DNA of 64,000 bases from Caldicellulosiruptor naganoensis (lineage in GTDB: Bacteria > Bacillota > Thermoanaerobacteria > Caldicellulosiruptorales > Caldicellulosiruptoraceae): contig NZ_CP113864.1 of NCBI RefSeq assembly GCF_026914285.1, positions 905,501-969,500 on the forward strand, written 5' to 3'. Under the pieces are notes generated by a model. It made no database searches. It was not told the origin of the DNA and saw only the letters and a program-made list of their open reading frames with translations. Below, in pieces: positions 41,153 to 49,683 of the stretch. A program made the translations under genes and the position numbers. Position 1 is the stretch's first letter, and every line of letters starts with the position of its first letter.

Positions 41153-42883
41153 ATGAAAGTATTTAAAAAACGTCTATTGCTGATATGTGTGATGTTGGTT
41201 TTTGCTATTCTACAAATTTTTTCTTCAATTGCTTTTGCGCAAGGCGCATCAAGTCCTATTTTTTCAGATTTACCGCAAGATCACTGGGCTTATAATGCTG
41301 TAAAGTTTATGGTTGAAAGAGGAATTATTACGGGCTATCCAGACAATACTTTCAGACCAGACAATCCTGTAACACGTGCTGAATTTGCAAGAATAATGGT
41401 GGTAGCATTAAACCTTCCAATCAAGGTAACAGATAACCCTTCATTTAAAGATGTTCCAAAAGACCACTGGGCATACCCTTATGTTGAAACTGCTAAATAT
41501 TATTTGACTGGTTTTAGAAGTTCTAACGGTGACTATTTTAAACCGTCGGATTATGCAGTTAGAGAAGATATGGCGGTTGCGCTTGTTAAGGCAAAGGGGC
41601 TTCAAAATGAAAATGTTGACATGAATATTTTGAACAATTACATTGACAAAGACCAGATATCAAAGAACCTTACAAAGTATGTTGCAATTGCCATCGCAAA
41701 AGGTATTATGGTGGGAAGTCCTGTTCCAAATTCAAATCAGCTCAAGTTTGACCCGCAAGGAATTCTAACACGCGCACAGGCAGCAGTATTATTATTCAAT
41801 GTAGTTAATACTCGAACAAGTGAAGAAAAGGTTACTTATGATGACAATTCTTCTACAAGCTCTACACAACCAAACAGCTATACAATACCAAATGTCGGTG
41901 CATATACAAAAGGCGATAAGGTTGTACTTGTCTGGAATAGAATAAATGATAAAAGGTTGAAAGGATATGCTGTTGTCATATCAAAAAACAACAGCCAACC
42001 TGCATATCCGCAGGATGGTTATCTAAAAAAACTTAGTAATAGAGATGCAACGTATGTTGAAATAGGTGTGAATTCAAAATATAACGGCGGTGACTTTGGG
42101 TCATATCTTAAGGGCGGAGAAGACTACTATTTCAGTATAACAGCAATTTACGAAGGTAATGTTTATGTAAAAGGAAATGCTGTAAGAATGAAGATACCCT
42201 CAATACCAAATTATTACGAAAAACCATCTGTTAAGTATGAATATAAAGACAATAAATTTGTATTAAGCTGGCAAAAGATAGATGATTCGCGGCTTGTCGG
42301 ATACTGGGTGGTTATATCAAAAAAGAAAAAGGAACCAAAGTATCCAGACAACGGTTATCTTGTCTTTATAAATGACAAAAATACAACTCAGATTGTTATT
42401 AACAACACAATTCCTTACAAAGGTGGAGATTTTGGTGAGTATTTAAAAGATGGTGAGGAATATTATTTTAGTGTGACAGCTCAGTATCAAGATAGACTTA
42501 TCCCTGGGAATAGCATCAAGGCCATTTATTACTCCAATTTAGAGATTGCAAAGTTAAGACCAAAGTTGCAGGCAAAAACAGTAAGATGGTGGGGACAGTC
42601 GTATATCAACTTAAGATGGGACAAAATAGACAACGATAAGCTTCAGGGGTACAGAGTTGTTGTATCTGATACAAACTCATCACCTGACTTCTATAAAGAC
42701 GGTTTGCTGGCAACAATATCAGATAAGAACATTACTTCAATAAATGTCAAAGCAAAAGATAAGTATTTGATCAATGGGGAATATAAGGAACTCAAGAGAG
42801 GACATTACTATTACTTCACAGTTTATGCAATCTACTCAGATAGAATAGTGGGCGGCAATGTAATTAGAATAAAGATACCATAA
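41153..42883 (+). CDS. SLH-domain surface protein with three novel-looking ~100-residue repeats
   Basis: The product is 576 residues long and exported. A signal peptide (about 1-31, ending AFAQ) is followed by three S-layer-homology domains (about 35-90, 98-150, 155-220). The first has FSDLPQDHWAYNAV and ITGYPDNTFRPDNPVTRAEF. These domains bind wall polysaccharide. The C-terminal half is three repeats (about 250-345, 355-450, 470-576). Each has W-x-(R/K)-I-(N/D)-(D/N)-x-x-L-x-GY-x-VV-(I/V)-S, a (D/N)GxL turn and YYF-(S/T)-(V/I) near the end, a fibronectin-III-like pattern. ATG 41153 follows GAGGAGG. No enzyme motif is seen; a binding or adhesion role is likely. Confidence 0.9.
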   Translation: MKVFKKRLLLICVMLVFAILQIFSSIAFAQGASSPIFSDLPQDHWAYNAVKFMVERGIITGYPDNTFRPDNPVTRAEFARIMVVALNLPIKVTDNPSFKDVPKDHWAYPYVETAKYYLTGFRSSNGDYFKPSDYAVREDMAVALVKAKGLQNENVDMNILNNYIDKDQISKNLTKYVAIAIAKGIMVGSPVPNSNQLKFDPQGILTRAQAAVLLFNVVNTRTSEEKVTYDDNSSTSSTQPNSYTIPNVGAYTKGDKVVLVWNRINDKRLKGYAVVISKNNSQPAYPQDGYLKKLSNRDATYVEIGVNSKYNGGDFGSYLKGGEDYYFSITAIYEGNVYVKGNAVRMKIPSIPNYYEKPSVKYEYKDNKFVLSWQKIDDSRLVGYWVVISKKKKEPKYPDNGYLVFINDKNTTQIVINNTIPYKGGDFGEYLKDGEEYYFSVTAQYQDRLIPGNSIKAIYYSNLEIAKLRPKLQAKTVRWWGQSYINLRWDKIDNDKLQGYRVVVSDTNSSPDFYKDGLLATISDKNITSINVKAKDKYLINGEYKELKRGHYYYFTVYAIYSDRIVGGNVIRIKIP

Positions 42884-42891
42884 GAAGCTAA

Positions 42892-42925
42892 AGGGGCATT
42901 CCACAAAAAGTGGTTTGCCCCTCAT
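42892..42925. terminator. Terminator between convergent SLH and uracil-DNA glycosylase genes
   Basis: GGGGCATTCCAC (42893-42904) pairs with GTGGTTTGCCCC (42910-42921), with one mismatch and loop AAAAA. It could serve both strands. Confidence 0.75.
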
Positions 42926-42944
42926 TTATACTTTTTTCTGGCAA

Positions 42945-43502
42945 CTATTTTATTTTCTCCAGCCTTTCCTTTACACTTTTCAAATCCTTGTAAAAATCCT
43001 CTCTCTTGCCCGGGTCTCTTAAAAGTGCTGCTGGATGGTATGTAGCCATAATGTGAAACTCTCCTCTTTGAAACCACTTACCTCTGTCTTGGGTGATTTT
43101 AAGATTTCTACCAAGGATATACTTCATCGCAGTTGCGCCAAGACAGACTATTATTCTGGGCTGCACAAGTTTTACTTGCGCCCGTAAAAATGGTAAACAA
43201 TTTTGTGCCTCATACTCTGTAGGTACACGATTGTTGGGTGGTCGACACTTCAGGATGTTGCATATATAAAAATCATTTTCACGTGAAAGTTCAAGAGCAT
43301 CCAGCGCAAGATCAAGAAGCTTTCCTGCTCTTCCAACAAACGGCTTACCTTGTTTGTCTTCTTCTTCACCCGGTGCTTCGCCAATAAACATTAGCTTTGC
43401 GTTTTTATTGCCATCTCCAATTACAACATTTGTCCTGTCCTTTGAAATTGGGCATTTTGTGCAAGAAAGACAGCTTCTTTCAAGCTCTTCCCATGTTGTC
43501 AT
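42945..43502 (-). CDS. Family 4 (Fe-S) uracil-DNA glycosylase
   Basis: The product is 185 residues long and removes uracil from DNA, important at high temperature where cytosine deaminates fast. Cysteines for a 4Fe-4S cluster are seen in CTKC, in LKCRPP and in AQNC. Motif 1 is GEAPGEEEDKQGKPFVG and the His motif is ATYHPAALLR, both typical of thermophilic family 4 enzymes. Its start overlaps the end of argD by 23 bases, so the two are co-transcribed, though their functions are unrelated. Confidence 0.93.
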   Translation of the reverse strand: MTTWEELERSCLSCTKCPISKDRTNVVIGDGNKNAKLMFIGEAPGEEEDKQGKPFVGRAGKLLDLALDALELSRENDFYICNILKCRPPNNRVPTEYEAQNCLPFLRAQVKLVQPRIIVCLGATAMKYILGRNLKITQDRGKWFQRGEFHIMATYHPAALLRDPGKREDFYKDLKSVKERLEKIK

Positions 43503-44685
43503 ACCTTTTCACCACTTCTTTGAAGATTTCTATCGCTCTGTCAATATGTTCTTTTTGAACAATCAAAGGCGGGGCAAACCTTACAACATTACCCCCACCG
43601 CAACTGCTTGTCAAAAGCCCATTTAATGCAAGCTCTTTTACCATATCTTTAACAGGGAAAGAAAATTCCACTCCAATCAATAGCCCTAAACCACGGACAT
43701 CTACAATTGATTTGAAAGACTCTTTTAATTCCCAAAGCTTTTGTTTTAAATACTCTCCCATATTCTTTACATTATCGATTATATTTTCTTCTTCAATTAT
43801 CTTCAATACCTCTAAAGCTGCTCTTGTTGCTAAAAGATTCCCGCCAAATGTAGAACCGTGCTCACCAGGTTCAAAGCTTGCAACCTCTTTTTTGCAAAGC
43901 ATTGCACCAATTGGAACACCATTTCCCAGTCCCTTTGCAAGTGTTATTATATCTGGCACAATGTCATACTGTTCAAAACAAAATAGAGTTCCACATCGTC
44001 CAATTCCGGTTTGTACTTCATCGATTATAAAAAGCATATCATTTTCCTTGCATAGAGTATAAATTTCTTTTACAAATTCTTTTTCAAGAACCTTGATTCC
44101 GCCTTCCGCCTGCACAAGCTCAATCATAATAGCTGCTGTCTTGTCATCTATTGCACTTCTTATTTTCTCAATATCAGCTTCAACATTCAAAAATCCTTCT
44201 GGCATTGGTTCAAATGGTTTTTGATACTTCTTTTGTCCTGTTGCAGCAGTTGTTGCTAAAGTTCTTCCATGAAATGAGTTTGTAAGTGTTATAATTTTAT
44301 ATCGATTACTTCCTTTTTTATAAAAATAATTTCTTGCAAGCTTTATAGCAGCTTCATTTGCCTCAGCACCTGAATTGCAGAAGAATACCTTGTCAAAAGG
44401 TGAAATTTCACAAAGTTTTTTAGCCAAAAGAGTCTGATTTTCTATATAAAAAAGGCTTGATGTGTGTATTAATTTTTCAATTTGGTCTTTCAGGGCTGCA
44501 ACAAATTTCGGATGACTATGACCTAAATTGCACACAGAAATTCCAGAGATAAAGTCGAGATATTCTCTGTCTTCTGTATCATAAAGTATACAGCCTTCTC
44601 CTTTTTCAAAGGCAATTGGAATTCTGTCTCCAAAAACATTTACATAGTACTGTTTATCATAAGAAATAATCTCATCTATCTTCAT
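43480..44685 (-). CDS. argD: Acetylornithine aminotransferase
   Basis: The product is a 401-residue PLP enzyme of class III that interconverts N-acetylornithine and N-acetylglutamate semialdehyde in arginine synthesis. Visible features are the PLP phosphate loop NSGAEANEAAIKLAR, LTNSFHGRT, the cofactor Asp in IDEVQTGIGRCG and the Schiff-base Lys in TLAKGLGNGVPIGA. Length is normal for the family. No other arginine gene is close. Related ornithine or succinyldiaminopimelate transaminases share these motifs, so substrate choice is the main doubt. Confidence 0.9.
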   Translation of the reverse strand: MKIDEIISYDKQYYVNVFGDRIPIAFEKGEGCILYDTEDREYLDFISGISVCNLGHSHPKFVAALKDQIEKLIHTSSLFYIENQTLLAKKLCEISPFDKVFFCNSGAEANEAAIKLARNYFYKKGSNRYKIITLTNSFHGRTLATTAATGQKKYQKPFEPMPEGFLNVEADIEKIRSAIDDKTAAIMIELVQAEGGIKVLEKEFVKEIYTLCKENDMLFIIDEVQTGIGRCGTLFCFEQYDIVPDIITLAKGLGNGVPIGAMLCKKEVASFEPGEHGSTFGGNLLATRAALEVLKIIEEENIIDNVKNMGEYLKQKLWELKESFKSIVDVRGLGLLIGVEFSFPVKDMVKELALNGLLTSSCGGGNVVRFAPPLIVQKEHIDRAIEIFKEVVKRYDNMGRA

Positions 44686-44739
44686 ATTTTCCTACCTCAC
44701 CAATCAAATTTTTTATAATTATACACCAAATATTAATAT

Positions 44740-45366
44740 TTATTCAACATCAACCCTCTTTTTAGACCGTATTAACTTGATAATTACGTATGCTAAAATA
44801 GCAATTATCAAAATGGCCAAAATAAAATAGTCTAAGCCTTTTAGGTGCTCTTCAATTATTCTCCAGTTGTCTCCAAGCTTTTTGCCAAGGTATACAAATA
44901 CTAAAGACCAGGGAAACGAACCTAAGATTGTATACACAGAAAATTTAACAAAATTCATCCTTGCAATTCCAGCAGGAAGTGAGATAAACGTCCTTATTAC
45001 TGGCAAAAGACGGCTTATGAATATTGTAATCTCTCCTCTTTTTTGAAAGAATTTTTCTGCTCTTTCAAAGTCGTGTTTTGAGATAAAAAAGTATTTACCA
45101 TATTTTAGGATAAAGGGTCGACCACCATAATATCCTATTAGGTATACAATTACAGAGCCTGCATAGCCTCCGAGTGTTGCGACTAAACTCATAGAAAATA
45201 TATTCCCAATACCTTTGTAAACCAAATATCCTCCAAGCGGTAAGATTATCTCAGAAGGAATAGGAATGCATGCAGACTCAAGAGTCATACCAATAAATAT
45301 TCCTAAATATCCAAATTGTGATAAATATTCAGCAATTGAAACAAAGATTTGTTTTAGAACTTCCAT
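44740..45366 (-). CDS. DedA-family membrane protein
   Basis: The product is 208 residues with about five hydrophobic segments. Family marks are the early GYLGIFIGMTLESACIPIPS segment, with Glu and a Pro-rich re-entrant loop, and the later RLLPVIRTFISLPAG helix. DedA proteins are flippases or transporters linked to undecaprenyl phosphate or phospholipid recycling and membrane-potential homeostasis. ATG 45366 follows GGAGGAAAAAGG. UppP, another enzyme of the undecaprenyl phosphate cycle, lies 1 kb away on the same strand, which may be meaningful. Confidence 0.9.
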   Translation of the reverse strand: MEVLKQIFVSIAEYLSQFGYLGIFIGMTLESACIPIPSEIILPLGGYLVYKGIGNIFSMSLVATLGGYAGSVIVYLIGYYGGRPFILKYGKYFFISKHDFERAEKFFQKRGEITIFISRLLPVIRTFISLPAGIARMNFVKFSVYTILGSFPWSLVFVYLGKKLGDNWRIIEEHLKGLDYFILAILIIAILAYVIIKLIRSKKRVDVE

Positions 45367-45452
45367 TTCCTTTTTCCTCCAGTAGTTTTGTATTCATATT
45401 AATCCAAAGAACATAATACATTATAATTTGAAAATAAGGTAAGAAAATATAA

Positions 45453-46432
45453 CCATGGCACAGATTTTTGCAATTGCATCAACAATCCTTGGCTCTATCA
45501 TTGGTGCTGGCTTTTCAACGGGTCAGGAAGTTCTGTATTTTTTTCTCAGTACAAATGTATAAGCATTTGGTATATTGGTTTGTCATCGATCCTGATATTT
45601 TTGATTTTGCTGTATTTTTCAAATACTACTTTTGAAAATGGTATTGTGAATAAAATATTGAAAGTATATATCCTTCTGTTTTCATTTATAAGTTTGATTG
45701 TAATGTTTTCAGCCTTTGGACAGCTTGGGTTAGAGTTTTTAGGAATAAACAAATATCTATTTACAGTTGTGTGCTTTGTTTTGAGCATTGCAATCTACAA
45801 ACAAGGATTTACTTCAATTATAAAGGTGAATAAGATAGTTGTAAGTATGCTGTTTGGTACAATAATTATAGCTTTCTTAAAAGAAACCTTTTCAAAAAAA
45901 AGCAGCAGTAAAGTTTAATATACTCAGAGGCACTTTTAGCAACTCTTTTTATTTGAATATATTGTCTCCCATTTTATATGCTACGTACAATTCACTTTTA
46001 GCATTTCCTGTAATATATCAGTTTAAAAGTAGACCCCACAAGAGAAAACTCAAAATTGGAGTTTTAATTGCTTCTATTTTGGTCTTTATTCTCTTGAGCC
46101 TTATAAACACGATCATACTTTCCAATTCTTCTTCTCAAAATTCTCAAATGCCCCTTTTAAAAGTTACTGAAAGCCATCTATTAAGGAGAATTCTCATTCT
46201 GTGTACATTTTTAGAAATACTTACAACAGTTTTAGCAAACTATATTGGACTTTGTTATTCAATAAAAAATCTAAAAGTTCAGTTGATTACAATTTTTGCT
46301 GCTTTGTTGTTTGGTCTTAATGATTTTAAAAACTTATTGAGAAGCCTGTATTCTTTCATGGGCTACATTGGCATTGGAGTAATTGTGATAATGTTTCTGT
46401 CTACATTCTCAGAAGAAAGACAACCAAAATGA
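45453..46432 (+). pseudogene. YkvI-type membrane transporter, broken by two frameshifts
   Basis: ATG 45453 starts MAQIFAIASTILGSIIGAGF..., the opening of YkvI-family proteins (LeuT-like transporter fold, substrate unknown). Two single-base changes in runs break it: T7 at 45538-45544 (eight T restore frame, giving LYFFSQYK) and A8 at 45894-45901 (seven A restore frame, giving FSKKAAVKF). Repaired, it would be about 326 residues with roughly nine membrane helices. The last 32 bases overlap the convergent uppP gene. Decay or homopolymer sequencing error are both possible. Confidence 0.8.
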
Positions 46433-47195
46433 TGCTTGCAAGTACAAATCTATAGTAAGCAAATATCTTAAATCCACTTTTTTTCACAATTTCAAGCAAG
46501 AAGTGTATAGCCAGAAAACCAACAACTGCTGATGTAAAAAATCCTATTGCAAAGCTTGAGAGCTGGTTTGCAACGTCATGTATATTTTTCAAAAGCGACA
46601 CAGCCCCAGCTCCAAAGATGATTGGTGCCGACATCAAAAAGGAAAACTTTGCAGCAGCTTCTTTTTTAAGTCCCAGCAAAAGTCCTGTTGTCATTGTAAT
46701 GCCTGAACGAGATATTCCCGGAAAAAGAGCAAATGCCTGAGAGATTCCAATCAGTATTGCATGGAGTATATTCATGTTTGAAATGGTTATTCTATTTTTA
46801 GCAGTTTTATCGACATAATACAGAATAAAACCAAAGAGAGCAAGTACAATGGCAATTAAAAGGTATTGTTTTCTAAACACATTCTCTACAATGTCTTCCA
46901 GAAAATATCCAAAAAGCGCTCCGGGGATTGTAGCGATGACTATAAACCAAAAAAGTTTTCCTTTTTCTGATTTTGGTTCTGTTAAACCTTTTACTATAAT
47001 CTCAACGTAATCTCTCCAAAAGTACACAAGCACAGCCAAAAGCGTACCTAAGTGCAGTGCTACGTCGAACGCGAGCGGCTGCTCCTTCCATCCAAAAAAC
47101 CAAGGGAAAATGATAAGGTGAGCAGAGCTTGAAATTGGCAAAAACTCACCAAGGCCTTGTAAAGCTCCCAAAAAGATTGCTTGAAAAGTGCTCAA
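46401..47195 (-). CDS. uppP: Undecaprenyl-diphosphatase
   Basis: The product is a 264-residue polytopic membrane protein that dephosphorylates undecaprenyl diphosphate, recycling the lipid carrier for peptidoglycan and surface glycans. Motifs: [17 protein letters not shown] with the catalytic Glu, and [19 protein letters not shown] with the catalytic Ser/Arg. The start is TTG 47195, eight bases after AAAGGAGG. It is divergent from tsaD. Low-level bacitracin resistance is a known property of the family. Confidence 0.95.
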   Translation of the reverse strand: MSTFQAIFLGALQGLGEFLPISSSAHLIIFPWFFGWKEQPLAFDVALHLGTLLAVLVYFWRDYVEIIVKGLTEPKSEKGKLFWFIVIATIPGALFGYFLEDIVENVFRKQYLLIAIVLALFGFILYYVDKTAKNRITISNMNILHAILIGISQAFALFPGISRSGITMTTGLLLGLKKEAAAKFSFLMSAPIIFGAGAVSLLKNIHDVANQLSSFAIGFFTSAVVGFLAIHFLLEIVKKSGFKIFAYYRFVLASIILVVFLLRM

Positions 47196-47338
47196 AAGCC
47201 ACGCCTCCTTTGAAAGTTTTAATAGACTCTTATATTATACCAAAAGAGTGGCTTGAGTTTATTAAAAAAGTGTTAAAAATTTGATATAATAAAATGGCTA
47301 ATTTCAAAAGACTATTCAAAAGGAGATGCAAATTAAAA

Positions 47339-48349
47339 ATGCTTGTACTCGGCATTGAAACATCGTGTGATGAGACAGCAGCAGCCATTGTAAAAGATGG
47401 CAGAGAGGTTCTCTCAAACATTGTATATTCTCAGGTTGAGATTCACAATCAATTTGGTGGAGTTGTTCCCGAGATAGCATCAAGAAAACATGTTGAGAAG
47501 ATTTCGTATGTAGCTGACATGGCTTTAAAAGAGGCAAATATAGAGATTGATAAAATAGATGCTATTGCAGCAACATATGGACCTGGGCTTGTTGGTTCTC
47601 TTCTTGTTGGACTTTCGTTTGCCAAAGCTCTTTCATATGCCAAAAAGATACCTTTTGTTGCCATAAATCATATAGAAGGACATATATACGCTAATTTCAT
47701 TACCTATCCTGACCTCAAGCCACCTTTGATAGTTTTGGTTGTCTCAGGCGGGCATACAAATCTAATTATTTTAGAAGACTTTGACAGATATGAGGTTGTT
47801 GGAAAGACAAGAGATGATGCAGCAGGTGAGGCATTTGATAAAGTAGCAAGATATTTAGGTTTGGGGTACCCAGGGGGACCGGCGATAGATAAGGCAGCAA
47901 AACGGGGAGATGAACAAAAATATAAATATCCTTCAGCTGATGTTGATGAGTACAATTTTAGTTTTAGTGGTTTAAAATCTGCTGTTATAAACCATGTACA
48001 TGTGCTACAACAGCGGGGTGAGGAGTTTAGGATTGAAGACATAGCAGCATCCTTCCAAAAGGCAGTTGTGGATACCTTGGTAGAAAAAACAGTAAAACTC
48101 TCTCTTGAGACAAATATAAAAAAAATCGCCATTGCAGGTGGGGTTGCAGCTAACTCAAAACTCAGAGAAGAACTTTCAAAAAAATGTATGCAGCATCATA
48201 TACAGCTTTATGTCCCTGATTTTAAATACTGTACAGACAACGCAGCAATGATAGCGTCAGCTGGATATTTTAAATTGATAAAAGGACACACCTCAAGTTA
48301 CAATACAAATGCGGTACCTTATATCAGTCTTGTGAGCAAAAAAGAGTAA
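47339..48349 (+). CDS. tsaD: tRNA N6-adenosine threonylcarbamoyltransferase TsaD
   Basis: The product is 336 residues and cytoplasmic. With TsaB, TsaC and TsaE it puts the threonylcarbamoyl group on A37 of ANN-reading tRNAs. Seen are the N-terminal LVLGIETSCDETAAAIV, the metal-binding pair in HIEGHIYAN, SGGHTNLI, KVARYLGLGYPGGP and a C-terminal FKYCTDNAAMIA with the Asp ligand. I start at ATG 47339, about 13 bases after AAAGGAG, because family members begin here; an in-frame ATG at 47294 lies before that site. Length is normal. Confidence 0.96.
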   Translation: MLVLGIETSCDETAAAIVKDGREVLSNIVYSQVEIHNQFGGVVPEIASRKHVEKISYVADMALKEANIEIDKIDAIAATYGPGLVGSLLVGLSFAKALSYAKKIPFVAINHIEGHIYANFITYPDLKPPLIVLVVSGGHTNLIILEDFDRYEVVGKTRDDAAGEAFDKVARYLGLGYPGGPAIDKAAKRGDEQKYKYPSADVDEYNFSFSGLKSAVINHVHVLQQRGEEFRIEDIAASFQKAVVDTLVEKTVKLSLETNIKKIAIAGGVAANSKLREELSKKCMQHHIQLYVPDFKYCTDNAAMIASAGYFKLIKGHTSSYNTNAVPYISLVSKKE

Positions 48350-48372
48350 AATTCGCAAGGCTGTTGTATTAT

Positions 48373-49425
48373 TTAATAGTTTATAACATCAATGATTTCT
48401 CTCTTTTGGTCCTGAGCAAGGTCAATATAATATGGAGTAAGTACAGGAGGACCCTCTTTTCGAGAAACCACTTTGACAATGGGTCTTGTCTTATTAAATG
48501 GATTTTCTTCGTATACAATTGCAATTTCGCCTGTATTCAGAATGACAAAACATCCGACAGGGTATTTTACTACCATCTTTAAAAACCTTTGAACAATTTC
48601 TTTGTCAAACTGAACTCCTGCATATTTTAAAAGATAATCAGCAGCCTTTGTAGGTACAATCTTCTTTTTATAAACTCTATCAGCAGTGAGAGCATCATAC
48701 ACATCTGCAACTGCTACAATTCTTGCAAAAATGGGAATCCTATTACCTTTTAGTTTTAGAGGATAGCCCGACCCATCAAGCCTTTCATGATGCAAAAGTG
48801 CTACTTCTGCAATCTCTTCTGAAATTCCTTCCATGTTTTTAACTATTTGATATCCATAGATTGTGTGCTTTTTCATCTCTTCAAATTCTTCATCTGTAAG
48901 TTTTGCTGGTTTATTTAAAATTTCATGAGGAATTTTCATTTTGCCAAAATCATGAAGAAGTGCTGCCAAAGCTAAGTCTTCTATCTTTTTTCTATCAAAT
49001 CCCAAAAGCTTTCCTATTATTGCAGAAAAGATACTAACATCTACCGAATGGAAATATGTATAATTATCAATATCCCTGAACCCCACGATCTTCAAAAATA
49101 CATCCTCTTCTTTGATTATCTCAGCAACGATGTCATTGACAATTTCGCGAGCCACAAAAGGGTCAACAACTTCACCTGCTTTTGCCGAGAGCATTAAATC
49201 TTGAATTGCTACAAATGTTTCATGATAGATAACCTCTTCCTTTACATAATCTTTAACTATTTCATCTTCCACATAAACACTGTCAATATTGTATTCTCTT
49301 AATTTCTCGATAAATGAGGGTTTTATAATAAAACCTTCAGGCAGTAAAAGTTTGCCATTTTCAGTAAGTACATCCCTTGCAAGTTTCATACCCTCTTGCA
49401 ATTGGTCGATTTTAACTTTTTTCAT
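48373..49425 (-). CDS. HD-GYP c-di-GMP phosphodiesterase
   Basis: The product is a 350-residue soluble protein with no receiver domain. The N-terminus (KIDQLQEGMKLARDV) is the short domain often found before HD-GYP. The catalytic domain (about 110-290) has LLHDFGKMKIP and HHERLDGSGYP, the full HD-GYP signature. The C-terminal 60 or so residues (GCFVILNTGEIAIV...) form a small extra beta domain seen in clostridial members. It should hydrolyse c-di-GMP, opposing the cyclase at 37844. It is convergent with tsaD and divergent from the EF-G-like gene. ATG follows AAGGAGC. Confidence 0.93.
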   Translation of the reverse strand: MKKVKIDQLQEGMKLARDVLTENGKLLLPEGFIIKPSFIEKLREYNIDSVYVEDEIVKDYVKEEVIYHETFVAIQDLMLSAKAGEVVDPFVAREIVNDIVAEIIKEEDVFLKIVGFRDIDNYTYFHSVDVSIFSAIIGKLLGFDRKKIEDLALAALLHDFGKMKIPHEILNKPAKLTDEEFEEMKKHTIYGYQIVKNMEGISEEIAEVALLHHERLDGSGYPLKLKGNRIPIFARIVAVADVYDALTADRVYKKKIVPTKAADYLLKYAGVQFDKEIVQRFLKMVVKYPVGCFVILNTGEIAIVYEENPFNKTRPIVKVVSRKEGPPVLTPYYIDLAQDQKREIIDVINY

Positions 49426-49683
49426 TTCAAGCTGCTCCTTTTTTCAGTGATTTTGCTAATGTGAAGCAAGATGTTACTAATTAAAATTCTATAAGGAATA
49501 CTTTTATTAAATCAACAGTGTTTTTATATAATCTCATGAAGTTTGATTTGTTTAAAAACTCTAAAATTTTTCGAGAATGTCTAAAAAGATGTCAAGTTTT
49601 AAAAGGATTTTCATTTTTTGTGTAGAATATTTTTATTAATATTCTTTAGCTTTAAGATACTCCAAATCAAGGAGGAATGTAAT

